64,000 bases of DNA from Roseburia porci (GTDB taxonomy: Bacteria > Bacillota > Clostridia > Lachnospirales > Lachnospiraceae): contig NZ_VUNI01000005.1 of assembly GCF_009695765.1 (NCBI RefSeq), positions 102,497-166,496 of the forward strand, read 5' to 3'. The translations under genes were made by a program, and so were the position numbers. The notes under the pieces were generated by a model. It ran no database searches, had not been told where the DNA came from, and worked only from the letters and a program-made list of their open reading frames with translations. Positions 25,631 through 36,559 of this stretch are shown here, piece by piece. How positions within the stretch are numbered: the first letter of the stretch is position 1; each line of letters opens with the position of its first letter.

Positions 25631-28084
25631 ATGAAATTTGGACATTTTGATGACGCACAGAAAGAATACGTCATCACATCTCCAAGGACTCCACTTCCTT
25701 GGATCAACTACCTTGGATGTGAGAATTTCTTCTCACTTGTATCCAACACCTGTGGCGGTTACAGCTTCTATAAAGACGCAAAATTGCTGCGTCTGACCAG
25801 ATACCGTTACAACAATGTTCCTTTGGACAGCAACGGACATTACTACTATATCAAAGATGGCGGAACTGTCTGGAATCCGGGCTGGATGCCTACCAAGACG
25901 GAACTTGATTCTTATGAATGCCGTCATGGTATGGGATATTCTGTATTTAAAGGCAGCAAAAATGGTCTGACTGCTGAACTGACAGACTTTGTACCAATGG
26001 GATCTACCTGTGAGATCAACAAACTCACCCTGAAAAACACGACAACAGATACAAAGGAATTCTCTGTTTTCTCTTATGTAGAGTTCTGTCTCTGGAATGC
26101 AATGGATGATATGACGAACTTCCAGCGTAACTTCTCAACCGGTGAAGTTGAAATCCACGCCGACGGTTCCCAGCTGTTCCACAAAACAGAATACAGAGAA
26201 CGCCGGAATCACTATGCTGTTTATGCAGTCAACGCACCTGTTGCCGGATTTGATACCGACCGTGATTCTTTCCTTGGTGCTTATGGTGAGAACTCCGCTC
26301 CTGCTGTTGTTACGAATGGCGAATCCAAAAATTCCGTTGCAAGCGGATGGTCACCGATTGGTTCCCACCACTTAAAAGTAACCCTTGCTCCTGGAGAAGA
26401 GAAAACTTACATCTTTGTTCTTGGATATGTTGAGAATCCTGTTGCCGAGAAATGGATCGGTCGTCCGGAAGACGGTGTGATCAACCGTGCTCCTGCTGAT
26501 GCACTTCTTGCCAAATTTGATACTACTGAGAAAGTAGATGCAGCACTCGCAGACTTAAAGGCATACTGGAACAATCTTCTCGGTCACTTCACAATCTCTT
26601 CCTCAGAAGAGAAACTGGATCGTATGGTCAATATCTGGCATCAGTACCAGTGTATGGTAACCTTTAACATGAGCCGTTCTGCTTCTTATTTTGAATCAGG
26701 TATCGGCCGTGGAATGGGATTCCGTGATTCCTGTCAGGATCTTCTCGGATTTGTACATCTGATTCCAGACCGGGCAAGAGAACGTATTTTGGATATTGCC
26801 GCAACACAGTTCGAAGACGGTTCCGCATATCATCAGTATCAGCCATTAACGAAAAAAGGTAATGCTGACATCGGAAGCGGATTCAACGATGATCCATTAT
26901 GGCTGATTGCCGGTGCCGCTGCTTACATCAAAGAGACCGGGGATTACAGCATTCTCGATGAAATGACTCCTTATGACAGTGATCCATCCAAAGCAACTGA
27001 CTTCATGGAACATCTGAGACGCTCCTTCAACTACACGGTAAAACACCTCGGACCACATGGTCTTCCTCAGATCGGACGTGCAGACTGGAATGACTGTCTG
27101 AACTTAAACTGCTTCTCTGAAGAACCTGGTGAATCCTTCCAGACATTTGGTCCTTCTGAAGGTCCAAACGCAGAGTCTGTTTTCATTGCCGGAATGTTTG
27201 TAAAATACGGTAAAGATTATGTAGAGATCTGCAAACACCGCGGACTGGATGCAGAAGCCAAAGAAGCTGAAGAAGCCATCCATAAAATGGAAGCTACTGT
27301 TTTGGATGCCGGCTGGGACGGAGAATGGTTCCTTCGTGCATATGACCATTACAAAAACAAAGTCGGATCAAAAGAATGTGAAGAAGGTAAGATCTTTATT
27401 GAGCCACAGGGCTTCTGTGTTATCGCTGAGATCGGCCTGAAAGAAGGTAACTGCTTAAAAGCAATGCAGTCCGTAGAAAAATATCTGGATACCAAATATG
27501 GCATCGTTCTTCTTCAGCCTGCATATCACAGATACCATGTTGAACTTGGTGAAATTTCTTCTTATCCACCAGGATATAAAGAAAATGCCGGAATCTTCTG
27601 CCACAACAATCCATGGATCTCCATCGCTGAAACTGTTGTCGGTCGTGGAAACCGTGCTTGGCAGGTATATACCAGAACCTGTCCTGCTTATATCGAAGAT
27701 ATCAGCGAAATCCATCGTACAGAGCCTTATGTATACAGCCAGATGATCGCCGGAAAAGACGCACCAAACTTTGGTGAGGCTAAGAACAGCTGGCTGACCG
27801 GTACAGCAGCATGGACATTCCTTGATGTCTCTCAGTACATCCTTGGAATCCGTCCAGATTACGATGGTCTTGTAATTGATCCTTGTATCCCATCCCACAT
27901 GGATGGATTCACTGCAAAACGTGAGTTCCGCGGTGTTACATACCACATCACAGTAAAGAACCCTTCTCATGTCGAGAAAGGTGTTGCCAAGACAATTGTT
28001 GACGGCAAAGAGATCGCCGGAAACATGATCCCTGCTGCTGATGTTACAGGATCTGACGTAAACGTTGAAGTAATTATGGGTTAA
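25631..28084 (+). CDS. Cellobiose phosphorylase (GH94)
   Basis: 817 residues, close in length and sequence to clostridial CbpA. The enzyme splits cellobiose with phosphate to glucose-1-phosphate and glucose in the cytoplasm. Visible are the N-terminal beta-sandwich ([20 protein letters not shown], then [15 protein letters not shown]), a linker, the (alpha/alpha)6 barrel with [20 protein letters not shown], and the catalytic Asp in [11 protein letters not shown]. The phosphate/substrate region CHNNPW and TGTAAW follows. Start ATG has AGGAG upstream. It stands alone between a LacI-type promoter and its own terminator, with no sugar transporter beside it. Cellodextrin phosphorylase is less likely given the close CbpA match. 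Confidence 0.96.
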   Translation: MKFGHFDDAQKEYVITSPRTPLPWINYLGCENFFSLVSNTCGGYSFYKDAKLLRLTRYRYNNVPLDSNGHYYYIKDGGTVWNPGWMPTKTELDSYECRHGMGYSVFKGSKNGLTAELTDFVPMGSTCEINKLTLKNTTTDTKEFSVFSYVEFCLWNAMDDMTNFQRNFSTGEVEIHADGSQLFHKTEYRERRNHYAVYAVNAPVAGFDTDRDSFLGAYGENSAPAVVTNGESKNSVASGWSPIGSHHLKVTLAPGEEKTYIFVLGYVENPVAEKWIGRPEDGVINRAPADALLAKFDTTEKVDAALADLKAYWNNLLGHFTISSSEEKLDRMVNIWHQYQCMVTFNMSRSASYFESGIGRGMGFRDSCQDLLGFVHLIPDRARERILDIAATQFEDGSAYHQYQPLTKKGNADIGSGFNDDPLWLIAGAAAYIKETGDYSILDEMTPYDSDPSKATDFMEHLRRSFNYTVKHLGPHGLPQIGRADWNDCLNLNCFSEEPGESFQTFGPSEGPNAESVFIAGMFVKYGKDYVEICKHRGLDAEAKEAEEAIHKMEATVLDAGWDGEWFLRAYDHYKNKVGSKECEEGKIFIEPQGFCVIAEIGLKEGNCLKAMQSVEKYLDTKYGIVLLQPAYHRYHVELGEISSYPPGYKENAGIFCHNNPWISIAETVVGRGNRAWQVYTRTCPAYIEDISEIHRTEPYVYSQMIAGKDAPNFGEAKNSWLTGTAAWTFLDVSQYILGIRPDYDGLVIDPCIPSHMDGFTAKREFRGVTYHITVKNPSHVEKGVAKTIVDGKEIAGNMIPAADVTGSDVNVEVIMG

Positions 28085-28117
28085 TCCCCGACTTTCCTTC
28101 ACTTTTATTACCCTTAT

Positions 28118-28156
28118 AAACCGTGAGCCCAGGAATTTGGCTCACGGTTTTATTTT
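28118..28156 (+). terminator. Terminator of the cellobiose phosphorylase gene
   Basis: AAACCGTGAGCC / GGCTCACGGTTT stem and a nine-base loop, followed by TATTTTT. Confidence 0.9.
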
Positions 28157-28167
28157 TCTTTCTTATA

Positions 28168-28203
28168 AATAAAAGTCCCCGCCAGATCACTCTGACGGGG
28201 GTT
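28168..28203 (-). terminator. Terminator of pyk
   Basis: CCCCGTCAGA / TCTGGCGGGG stem on the minus strand, followed by ACTTTTATTT. It lies 32 bases past the pyk stop. Confidence 0.82.
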
Positions 28204-28234
28204 TATCCTCTTTAAAAACTTCTATACAATTAAA

Positions 28235-29662
28235 TTATTTAACGATCTCAGCTTTTACAAGGTTTGTTGTACCAGATACTCCAAGAGGAACTCCTGCAGT
28301 CATGATAACAACGTCGTCTTCTTTAGCGATTCCTGTAGCTTTTGCTGCTGTTGTTGCTGCTGCAAATAACTCATCAAGATCTTCTTTCTCATCAAGAAGT
28401 GTAGGAACTACGCCCCAGCAAAGGTTCAGCTGACGGTATACTTTCTCTGTTAAACATCCACCAATGATTGGGCAGATTGGACGGAATTTAGAGATTTCAT
28501 CACATGTACGTCCAGATTTTGTTACTGCTACGATTGCAGATGCGCCAAGGTCACCAGCTAATGTTACAGTAGCATGAGAAATTGCGTTTGTGATATCTGG
28601 TGTAGATGTTGCTTTGTTGTTCTTTAATCTTGAAAGATAGTTGATATCCTGCTCTGTACGAAGTGCGATTCTAGCCATTGTCTTAACAGCTTCAACTGGG
28701 TAATCACCACATGCAGTCTCACCGGAAAGCATGATAGCACTTGTTCCATCGTAGATAGCGTTTGCAACGTCAGTAGCCTCAGCACGTGTAGGACGTGGGT
28801 TCTTGATCATAGAATCAAGCATCTGAGTAGCTGTGATAACGATCTTGCCAGCTGCTACTGTCTTCTTAATGATCTCTTTCTGGATTACAGGTACTTCTTC
28901 GATCGGGATCTCAACACCCATGTCACCACGGGCAACCATGATACCGTCAGATACTTCGATGATCTCATCGATGTTCTTAACACCCTGCATATTCTCGATC
29001 TTAGAAATGATCTTCATCTGGTGCTCAGCGTTGTTGTCTTTTAAAATCTTACGGATTGCAAGAACGTCATCTTTTGTACGAACGAAAGATGCTGCAATGT
29101 AATCATAATCATTCTCGATACCGAAAAGGATATCTGAGTAATCTTTCGGGCTGATGAATTCCATAGAAAGGTCTACGTTTGGTACGTTAACACCTTTACG
29201 GTCTCCGATTTTACCAGCGTTGATTACTTTACATACGATATCTGTATCTGTTGTGCTCTGAACTTCCATGTCAACAAGACCGTCATCGATCAGAATGTGG
29301 TTTCCAGCTTTAACGTCCTGTGGAAGCTCTTTGTAAGAGATTGATGCACGCTCTGCGTTACCTGTGATCTCTTCTGTTGTAAGAGTAAATGTCTGTCCCT
29401 CTTTTAAGAGAACCTTCTCACCATTCTCGAAAAGTCCAAGGCGGATTTCAGGTCCTTTTGTATCTAATAATGCTGCAACCGGACGGTTGAGTTCTTTTCT
29501 TAATTTTCTAAGCATTTTAATACGGCCCATCTGCTCATCATGTGGTCCATGAGAGAAGTTAAAACGAGCAACGTTTAATCCAGCTTCAATTAACTGACGC
29601 ATTACATTTTCGTCATCTGTAGATGGTCCTAATGTACATACAATTTTGGTTTTTCTTAACAT
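28235..29662 (-). CDS. pyk: Pyruvate kinase
   Basis: 475 residues: the core A, B and C domains without the extra C-terminal PEP-utiliser domain found in some Firmicutes. It converts phosphoenolpyruvate and ADP to pyruvate and ATP. Signatures: KIVCTLGPSTDDENVMRQLI, ARFNFSHG, the active-site stretch ISKIENMQGVKNIDEII with the catalytic Lys, ARGDMGVEIP and ATQMLDSM. Start ATG 29662 follows TAGGAGG. The 335 bases upstream contain a TATAAAAT box near 29775 on the minus strand with a weak -35, but no other feature that I can name. Confidence 0.97.
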   Translation of the reverse strand: MLRKTKIVCTLGPSTDDENVMRQLIEAGLNVARFNFSHGPHDEQMGRIKMLRKLRKELNRPVAALLDTKGPEIRLGLFENGEKVLLKEGQTFTLTTEEITGNAERASISYKELPQDVKAGNHILIDDGLVDMEVQSTTDTDIVCKVINAGKIGDRKGVNVPNVDLSMEFISPKDYSDILFGIENDYDYIAASFVRTKDDVLAIRKILKDNNAEHQMKIISKIENMQGVKNIDEIIEVSDGIMVARGDMGVEIPIEEVPVIQKEIIKKTVAAGKIVITATQMLDSMIKNPRPTRAEATDVANAIYDGTSAIMLSGETACGDYPVEAVKTMARIALRTEQDINYLSRLKNNKATSTPDITNAISHATVTLAGDLGASAIVAVTKSGRTCDEISKFRPICPIIGGCLTEKVYRQLNLCWGVVPTLLDEKEDLDELFAAATTAAKATGIAKEDDVVIMTAGVPLGVSGTTNLVKAEIVK

Positions 29663-29933
29663 AGTTTCCTCCTAAATTTCTGATGTGCATCCACACACGT
29701 TAATACCGAAACTGTTCAGTACACAGATTCGGATATGAAAAGGGAATTACTCCCAATTGTTACCACTTCGTGCTATTTTATACAATCCCGTCTGTTCCCT
29801 CTAAAAACATCCGGAAATTGTCAAAAAAATAACAATCGAAAAGTACTCTCCAAAAAAGAGCCGCAAATAATGTAACATAATTTTGCCAGAATGTAAATAA
29901 AATTCGGCAAGAAACTCCACAAAATTTGCATAT

Positions 29934-29951
29934 GTTCGCATCACGCGAACG
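29934..29951 (-). terminator. Possible terminator of the TraX-like gene
   Basis: GTTCGC / GCGAAC hairpin with a five-base loop, followed by ATATGCAAATTTT. A weak terminator at best. Confidence 0.3.
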
Positions 29952-29997
29952 ACTGTCTCCAACACCCGGTCTTATGCGTTTTCTGACAGAAAAAATC

Positions 29998-30819
29998 TTA
30001 TATTCCAAGACCCATAAACCAGCAGATCACAGACAGTAAAAACAGATGAACCGGATAAAACGCATAAAAGAAATATTTTGCCGAATAACCACGCTTTCCA
30101 TTGTAAAACCAAATCGGAATCAGCATAAAAAGAGCAAAAAATTCGATTGTACCACATAAAAGTCCCAGTGTCACAACGCCTGCCGCAAAAGCAGTCATTC
30201 GTCTGCTCCGAAGTACATACATGATCGAGATCGCTGCGACACCTGCCGCACTGTAATCGGTATGCAGTAATTCTGCAAGGATCATCCCCGCCAGGATCAC
30301 AGCCGCAATTGCAATGCATTTCAGATATCTGTGGAGCAATGATTGATCCTGGATCTGGAGTTTTTCATCCACTTTATGAACCAGTGCAATTACTGCAAGC
30401 CCCAGAAACAGTGTTAAAAACACACTGTTGTACGACATATCAAAAAAGCTCCTGTTAAAGGCCATGTCAAACGGGATCTCTGAAATCAGTGCAAATGCCG
30501 CCATTCTTCCAAGATATTTTTTCACATTTCTGGTGTGTACAAAGCCTTCCACAAGCAAAAAACAATACAGTGGAAAGGCCATTCGCCCGATTCCGCGCAT
30601 GATCTGATAGACGGTCAGCCATCTGTTATAGGCTTCTGCCGTTGTAATATACCCCGCAGAAGGACATGTCAATGCCCTCTCCAGAATCGTTGCTGCCGTA
30701 TGATCAATAAACATTGTGATCACAGCAATCATCTTAAGCGTAAAACCGGTACAGGCACCGCATTTTGCAGTGCGGTCCTCTCCTGCGTATAAAGCATTTG
30801 TCATGCCCATATTATCCAT
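29998..30819 (-). CDS. TraX family membrane protein
   Basis: About 273 residues with eight or so membrane helices. The N-terminus shows the TraX pattern GFTLKMIAVITMFIDHTAAT, then MRGIGRMAFPLYCFLLVEGF and EIPFDMAF. TraX proteins acetylate the F pilin in enterobacteria. Chromosomal homologues in clostridia are presumed membrane acyltransferases of unknown substrate. No conjugation genes are present here. I prefer the ATG at 30819; a TTG at 30825 is an alternative. It follows glgP by 22 bases, so it is probably cotranscribed. Confidence 0.85.
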   Translation of the reverse strand: MDNMGMTNALYAGEDRTAKCGACTGFTLKMIAVITMFIDHTAATILERALTCPSAGYITTAEAYNRWLTVYQIMRGIGRMAFPLYCFLLVEGFVHTRNVKKYLGRMAAFALISEIPFDMAFNRSFFDMSYNSVFLTLFLGLAVIALVHKVDEKLQIQDQSLLHRYLKCIAIAAVILAGMILAELLHTDYSAAGVAAISIMYVLRSRRMTAFAAGVVTLGLLCGTIEFFALFMLIPIWFYNGKRGYSAKYFFYAFYPVHLFLLSVICWFMGLGI

Positions 30820-30841
30820 GTCCAAATTTCCTTCCAGTTAT

Positions 30842-33310
30842 TTAAATTCTGTCCATCTTCACAGTAATTTTATCCAGATGCCAGATGTCGTCTACATATT
30901 CCTGTATCGTTCTGTCTGACGAGAATTTTCCTACATGTGCAACATTCAGAATTGCACTCTTTGCCCAGGCTTTCCGGTTACGATAGTAGGAATTGATCTT
31001 CTGCTGTTCGTTTGCATAAGAACGGAAATCTGCCAGTATAAAATATCTGTCTGCGATCTTTCCACCCTGATTGCTCAGAAGTGAATTATACAGATCCCGG
31101 AACAGTTCTTTGTCATTTGCCGAGAAAGTTCCATCAATCAGCTGATTCAGCACTTTGTGAATGTCCGGATCATTGTTGTAAATCTCCATCGGATTATAGT
31201 CTTTATGCTGTTCATGGGCAATGACTTCCTCTGCACTCATTCCGAAAATAAAGATATTGTCCGCTCCGACTTCGTCATACATCTCAACATTTGCACCATC
31301 CATAGTTCCAAGCGTCAATGCACCGTTTAGCATGAATTTCATGTTACCGGTTCCGGATGCTTCCTTGCTGGCCGTCGAAATCTGCTCACTGACATCTGCT
31401 GCCGCAAAGATCCATTCCGCATTGGAAACCCTGTAATCCTCGATAAATACCACTTTAATCTTGCCCTGGATGTCCGGATCATGATTGATCACTTCCGCAA
31501 CATTATTGATCAGCTTAATCGTAAGCTTTGCATTTCGGTAACCAGCTGCTGCCTTGGCTCCAAAGATAAATGTTCTCGGATAAAAATCCATATTCGGATT
31601 ACTTTTCAGCTGATTATACAGATACATGACATGCAGGATATTAAGCAGCTGACGTTTGTACTCATGCAGACGTTTAACCTGTACATCAAAAATGGAATCC
31701 GGATTGACCTCAATGCCATTGTGTTCTTTGATGTATTTTGCAAGGCGTATCTTATTTTTGCGCTTGATCTCCATAAATTCCTGCTGTTCCTTCGGATCCT
31801 CTGCATAAGGAGCAAGCTTTGCCACCTGGGAGAGGTCTGTGATCCAGCCCTTTCCAACATGTTTTGTTACCCAGTCTGCAAGGAGCGGATTAGCGTGTGC
31901 GAGGAATCTTCTTTGTGTGATGCCGTTTGTTTTATTGTTGAACTTCTGCGGATACATGTCATAAAAATCCTTCAGTTCCTGATTCATCAGAATCTCGGTA
32001 TGAAGTTTTGCAACTCCGTTTACCGAAAATCCGGCTGCAATTGCAAGGTGTGCCATCTTAACCTGACCATCCCAGAGAATTGCCATCTTCTGCTTTTTGT
32101 ATTCATTCCCAGGATAACGGTTCTCGATCTCAATCAGGAATCTCCGGTTAATTTCATCCACGATCTGATATACACGTGGAAGCAGTCTCTGGAAGATCTC
32201 AATCGGCCACTTCTCCAGCGCCTCTGACATGATCGTATGGTTCGTATATGCGACACAATGTGTCGTAATATTCCACGCATCATCCCATCCAAGACCTTCT
32301 TCGTCTACGAGTATACGCATCAGCTCTGCAACAGCAACGGTCGGATGTGTATCATTCATCTGAAATACGACTTTTTCCGGAAGATCATGAATATCATCAT
32401 GATGCTTTTTAAAACGCGCCAGAGCCCTCTGTATGCTTGCAGAAACAAAGAAATACTGCTGCTTCAGGCGCAGTTCCTTACCTGCCACATGATTGTCATT
32501 TGGATATAACACTTCCACCAGGTTACGTGCAAGATTCTCCTGTGCCACAGCCTGCTCGTAATTGCCTTTATCAAAGGAATCCAGTTCAAATACTTCTTTT
32601 GCCTGTGCATCCCATGTAATTAATGTGTCCACGACGTTATTGTCATAACCGACGATTGGCATGTCATACGGGATTGCAAGTACGGACTGATAATTTTCAT
32701 GGACAAACTTCATGGATCCGTCTTCCCCGTATTCCGGGCGCACATTTCCACCAAACCGGACTTCATAGCAATATTCCGGTCTGCGCAGTTCAAACGGATA
32801 TCCATCCTTTAACCAGTTGTCCGGAACTTCCACCTGAAATCCGTCAGAAATCTTCTGTTTAAACATACCGTAGCGGTAACGGATACCACATCCATAAGCA
32901 GCATAGCCAAGTGTAGCCAGTGAATCCATAAAACATGCTGCCAGGCGTCCAAGTCCGCCGTTTCCAAGTGCAGGATCCGGCTCCTGGTCTTCGATCACGC
33001 TCAGATCCAGCCCCAGTTCTTCCAGAGCCTCTTTTACTTCTTTGTATGCACACAGATTGATCAGATTGTTACCAAGCGCACGACCCATAAGAAATTCCAT
33101 GGACATATAATACACGGTCTTCGGATCGTCCTTCTCAAAAGTCTGCTGCGTGGCCAGCCACCGGTCCATGATCTCATCCTTGACAGTTGTGGAAACTGCC
33201 TGGAAAATTTCCTGCTGATTTGCCTCATCCAGTGTTTTACGGTAGAGATTCTTCAGATTATCCTTGACGTTAGAAACAAATTCTTTTTTGTTAAATACAT
33301 TGCTTCGCAT
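30842..33310 (-). CDS. glgP: Glycogen/starch phosphorylase
   Basis: 822 residues, GT35 family. It releases glucose-1-phosphate from alpha-1,4-glucans. The pyridoxal-phosphate lysine is in EASGTGNMKFMLNG; other marks are YMSMEFLMGRAL, PALGNGGLGRLAACFMDSLA, NDTHPTVAVAELMRIL and TMDGANVEM. I start at ATG 33310 (MRSNVFNKK), which has GGAGG upstream; the open frame to 33373 lies in the ileS terminator. Only 64 bases separate it from ileS, and they hold a terminator hairpin, so its own promoter must be within the ileS end or it relies on read-through. Confidence 0.95.
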   Translation of the reverse strand: MRSNVFNKKEFVSNVKDNLKNLYRKTLDEANQQEIFQAVSTTVKDEIMDRWLATQQTFEKDDPKTVYYMSMEFLMGRALGNNLINLCAYKEVKEALEELGLDLSVIEDQEPDPALGNGGLGRLAACFMDSLATLGYAAYGCGIRYRYGMFKQKISDGFQVEVPDNWLKDGYPFELRRPEYCYEVRFGGNVRPEYGEDGSMKFVHENYQSVLAIPYDMPIVGYDNNVVDTLITWDAQAKEVFELDSFDKGNYEQAVAQENLARNLVEVLYPNDNHVAGKELRLKQQYFFVSASIQRALARFKKHHDDIHDLPEKVVFQMNDTHPTVAVAELMRILVDEEGLGWDDAWNITTHCVAYTNHTIMSEALEKWPIEIFQRLLPRVYQIVDEINRRFLIEIENRYPGNEYKKQKMAILWDGQVKMAHLAIAAGFSVNGVAKLHTEILMNQELKDFYDMYPQKFNNKTNGITQRRFLAHANPLLADWVTKHVGKGWITDLSQVAKLAPYAEDPKEQQEFMEIKRKNKIRLAKYIKEHNGIEVNPDSIFDVQVKRLHEYKRQLLNILHVMYLYNQLKSNPNMDFYPRTFIFGAKAAAGYRNAKLTIKLINNVAEVINHDPDIQGKIKVVFIEDYRVSNAEWIFAAADVSEQISTASKEASGTGNMKFMLNGALTLGTMDGANVEMYDEVGADNIFIFGMSAEEVIAHEQHKDYNPMEIYNNDPDIHKVLNQLIDGTFSANDKELFRDLYNSLLSNQGGKIADRYFILADFRSYANEQQKINSYYRNRKAWAKSAILNVAHVGKFSSDRTIQEYVDDIWHLDKITVKMDRI

Positions 33311-33325
33311 AACATTCCTCCATTC

Positions 33326-33371
33326 GGCAAAAAGAGGGAGCAAGACCAGCTTTGTTCTCCTCCCTCTTTTC
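33326..33371 (-). terminator. Terminator between ileS and glgP
   Basis: AAAAGAGGGAG / CTCCCTCTTTT 11-base stem with T-run on the minus strand. Confidence 0.75.
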
Positions 33372-33374
33372 AAT

Positions 33375-36300
33375 CTACTGTTTTTCTACTGCTAACTGTA
33401 CGTTTTCACCATTGATGCTCCATTCCTTCTCATATCCTTTGAGATCTCCGGAACTGATTGCATCAGCAAGTACCTCTGATTTGATTTCCTCGCCGTATTT
33501 TGCGAAGATTCCCGTAACTTTTTCATCTGCAATATATGAAACTGCGATATGATCCATTACTTCGAAACCAGCTTCCTTTCTCATGGTCTGAATCTTGCTT
33601 ATAAGCTCACGGACAAAACCTTCCTCAATTAATTCAGGAGTCAGGTTCGTATCCAGTACAACGGTAACCGTGTTATCGTTCTCAGATACATAGCCTTCCA
33701 TCTGTGTCATTGTAATAAGCAGATCCTCTTCTGATAATACAACCTCATCACTGACACTGTCAAGTTTCAGCACACCATTTGCCTTAAGTTCAGCCATTGC
33801 TTTATTGCCATCCAGTTCGGCAAGTGCAGCCTGAATCTGTTTTAAGTATTTACCGTATTTTGGTCCTACCGTGCGAAGCTGCGGCTTAAACTGATAACTT
33901 GTATATGCAGATACATCATCTGAGAATGTAACTTTCTTAACATTTAACTCATCTGCGATGATGTCGGTATAAAAATCGCTTAATTTTTCCGGTGCTTTTA
34001 CAAACATCTGACCGATTGGCTGACGGTTTTTGATATTTGCACTGTTTCTGCATGCACGGCCCATAACAACGATTTTTAATACTTCATCCATGGCTTTTTC
34101 CAGTTCTACATCGATCATGGACTGATCTGCAACCGGATAATCACATAAGTGGATGGATTCTGGTGCAGACGGATCAATGCTGCATACCAGGTTGCGGTAA
34201 ATATCTTCTGTCATGAATGGAATCATTGGTGCTGCACACTTACAGATCGTTACAAGTGCGGTATACAGCGTCATGTATGCATTGATCTTATCCTGTTCCA
34301 TTCCTTTTGCCCAGAAACGTTCACGTGAGCGTCTTACATACCAGTTACTCATGTCATCCACGAACTCTTCCAGTGCTCTTGCAGCTTCCGGAATCTTATA
34401 GCTTCCGAGATCATTGTCTACTTCAATGATTGCTGAGTTCAACTTGGAAAGAAGCCATTTATCCATTACGGAAAGTTTGCTGTAATCCAGTGTATATCTG
34501 GTTGCATCAAAATTATCGATATTTGCATATAAAACAAAGAATGCATACGTATTCCACAGGGTACCCATGAATTTACGCTGACCTTCCTGTACGGCTTTTC
34601 CGTGGAAACGGTTTGGAAGCCAAGGAGCGGAATTGATATAGAAATACCAGCGGATTGCATCTGCTCCGTACTGTTTCAATGCATCAAACGGATCTACCGC
34701 ATTACCCTTTGATTTGGACATCTTCTGTCCGTTCTCATCCTGTACATGGCCTAAAACAATAACGTTCTCATATGGAGCCTTATTGAATAATAAAGTTGAC
34801 TCTGCCATCAGAGAATGGAACCATCCACGTGTCTGGTCTACTGCCTCAGAAATAAACTGTGCCGGGAACTGCTGTTCAAACACCTCTTTGTTCTCAAATG
34901 GATAATGATGCTGTGCAAATGGCATTGCTCCGGAATCAAACCAGCAGTCTAATACTTCCGGTACACGTTTCATGGTCTTTCCACATTCCGGACATGGGAA
35001 TGTTACTTCATCAATATATGGTCTGTGAAGTTCTACCTTGGCAGCGTCCGGGTTGCCGGAACGTTCTGCAAGTTCCTGTCTGCTTCCAACACATTCTCTG
35101 TGTCCACATTCACATTCCCAGATATTCAGTGGTGTACCCCAGTAACGGTTACGTGAAATTGCCCAGTCCTGAATGTTCTCAAGCCAGTTTCCGAAACGTC
35201 CTTTACCGATGGATTCCGGAATCCAGTTTACGGTATTATTGTTACGGATCAGGTCATCTCTTACTGCTGTTTCCTTGATATACCAGGATTCTCTTGCATA
35301 ATAGATCAGTGGTGTATCACATCTCCAGCAATGTGGATATTCATGTTCAAATTTTGGAGCATCAAACAGCTGTCCTTTGGACTCCAGATCTTTTAATACT
35401 TCCGGATCTGCTTTCTTTACAAAAAGTCCTGCAAACGGTGTCTCTTTTGTAAGCTCTCCTTTTCCATTTACAAACTGTACAAACGGGAGATCATAATTAC
35501 GTCCGACATTCGCATCGTCCTCACCAAAAGCAGGTGCGATATGAACGATACCAGTACCGTCTGTCATCGTTACATAAGTGTCACAGGTAACAAAAAATCC
35601 CTTTTTGTTCTGTGTGTCTGCACATTCTTTTGCGCATGCATACAGCGGTTCATACTCTTTATACTCGAGGTCTTTACCTTTATATGTCTCTAATACTTCG
35701 TATGCTTTCTTTCCTTCTTCTTCATTGCCAAGCTTGCCGAGTACTTTATCTGCAAGTGCCTCTGCCAGATAATATGTGTATCCGTCAGCTGCTTTTACCT
35801 TGATATAAGTATCATCCGGGTTCACACAGAGGGCAACGTTACTTGGGAGTGTCCAAGGTGTTGTTGTCCATACCAAAAAGTATGCATCTTCATTGGCAGC
35901 TTTAAATCTGGCGATCGCAGAACGCTCTTTTACTGTCTTATATCCCTGGGATACTTCTGCTGATGAAAGCGGTGTACCACAACGAGGGCAATATGGAACG
36001 ATCTTAAATCCTTTGTAAAGAAGTCCCTTATTCCAGATCTCCTTTAATGCCCACCATTCAGATTCGATGAAGTTATTGTCATAAGTAACATATGGATTAT
36101 CCATATCTGCCCAGAAACCAACGGTTGCAGAAAAGTCTTCCCACATTCCTTTGTATTTCCATACAGACTCTTTACATTTTTCAATGAAAGGCTCCATTCC
36201 ATATTCTTCGATCTGCTCTTTTCCGTTTAAGCCGAGCATTTTCTCTACTTCCAGCTCAACCGGAAGTCCGTGGGTATCCCATCCGGCTTTACGAGGAACA

Positions 36301-36533
36301 TATTTTCCTTTCATTGTCTGGTATCTTGGGATCATATCTTTGATGACACGGGTCAGGACATGTCCGATATGTGGCTTACCGTTTGCTGTTGGTGGTCCAT
36401 CATAGAAGGTGTAGGTTTCGCCTTCTTTTCTGTTTTCCATGGATTTTTTGAAAATGTCATTGTCTTTCCAGAACTTCTCAACGTTTTTCTCACGGTCAAC
36501 GAAGTTCATATTGTTGTCAACCTTGTTGTACAT
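33375..36533 (-). CDS. ileS: Isoleucyl-tRNA synthetase
   Basis: 1052 residues, the longer type of bacterial IleRS that is common in Clostridia, not the approximately 930-residue type. HIGH motif intact in PTANGKPHIGHVLTR; KMSKS in GQKMSKSKGNAVDPF. The editing domain includes LVWTTTPWTLPSNVALCV. The C-terminal part is an extended anticodon-binding region. I start at ATG 36533 (MYNKVDNNMNF) with CAGGAGG upstream. Open frame upstream of this belongs to the T-box terminator stem. Expression is controlled by an Ile T-box leader. Confidence 0.97.
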   Translation of the reverse strand: MYNKVDNNMNFVDREKNVEKFWKDNDIFKKSMENRKEGETYTFYDGPPTANGKPHIGHVLTRVIKDMIPRYQTMKGKYVPRKAGWDTHGLPVELEVEKMLGLNGKEQIEEYGMEPFIEKCKESVWKYKGMWEDFSATVGFWADMDNPYVTYDNNFIESEWWALKEIWNKGLLYKGFKIVPYCPRCGTPLSSAEVSQGYKTVKERSAIARFKAANEDAYFLVWTTTPWTLPSNVALCVNPDDTYIKVKAADGYTYYLAEALADKVLGKLGNEEEGKKAYEVLETYKGKDLEYKEYEPLYACAKECADTQNKKGFFVTCDTYVTMTDGTGIVHIAPAFGEDDANVGRNYDLPFVQFVNGKGELTKETPFAGLFVKKADPEVLKDLESKGQLFDAPKFEHEYPHCWRCDTPLIYYARESWYIKETAVRDDLIRNNNTVNWIPESIGKGRFGNWLENIQDWAISRNRYWGTPLNIWECECGHRECVGSRQELAERSGNPDAAKVELHRPYIDEVTFPCPECGKTMKRVPEVLDCWFDSGAMPFAQHHYPFENKEVFEQQFPAQFISEAVDQTRGWFHSLMAESTLLFNKAPYENVIVLGHVQDENGQKMSKSKGNAVDPFDALKQYGADAIRWYFYINSAPWLPNRFHGKAVQEGQRKFMGTLWNTYAFFVLYANIDNFDATRYTLDYSKLSVMDKWLLSKLNSAIIEVDNDLGSYKIPEAARALEEFVDDMSNWYVRRSRERFWAKGMEQDKINAYMTLYTALVTICKCAAPMIPFMTEDIYRNLVCSIDPSAPESIHLCDYPVADQSMIDVELEKAMDEVLKIVVMGRACRNSANIKNRQPIGQMFVKAPEKLSDFYTDIIADELNVKKVTFSDDVSAYTSYQFKPQLRTVGPKYGKYLKQIQAALAELDGNKAMAELKANGVLKLDSVSDEVVLSEEDLLITMTQMEGYVSENDNTVTVVLDTNLTPELIEEGFVRELISKIQTMRKEAGFEVMDHIAVSYIADEKVTGIFAKYGEEIKSEVLADAISSGDLKGYEKEWSINGENVQLAVEKQ

Positions 36534-36559
36534 AATTTCCTCCTGCTCTGATATAACAT

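Noticed and set aside
27455..28102. Long minus-strand frame opposite the cellobiose phosphorylase gene
   Set aside because: It is antisense to a clearly conserved enzyme, has no ribosome site and reads as a composition effect.
29998..30819. Conjugative element suggested by the TraX-like gene
   Set aside because: No relaxase, coupling protein, integrase or attachment repeats; TraX homologues occur as ordinary chromosomal genes in clostridia.
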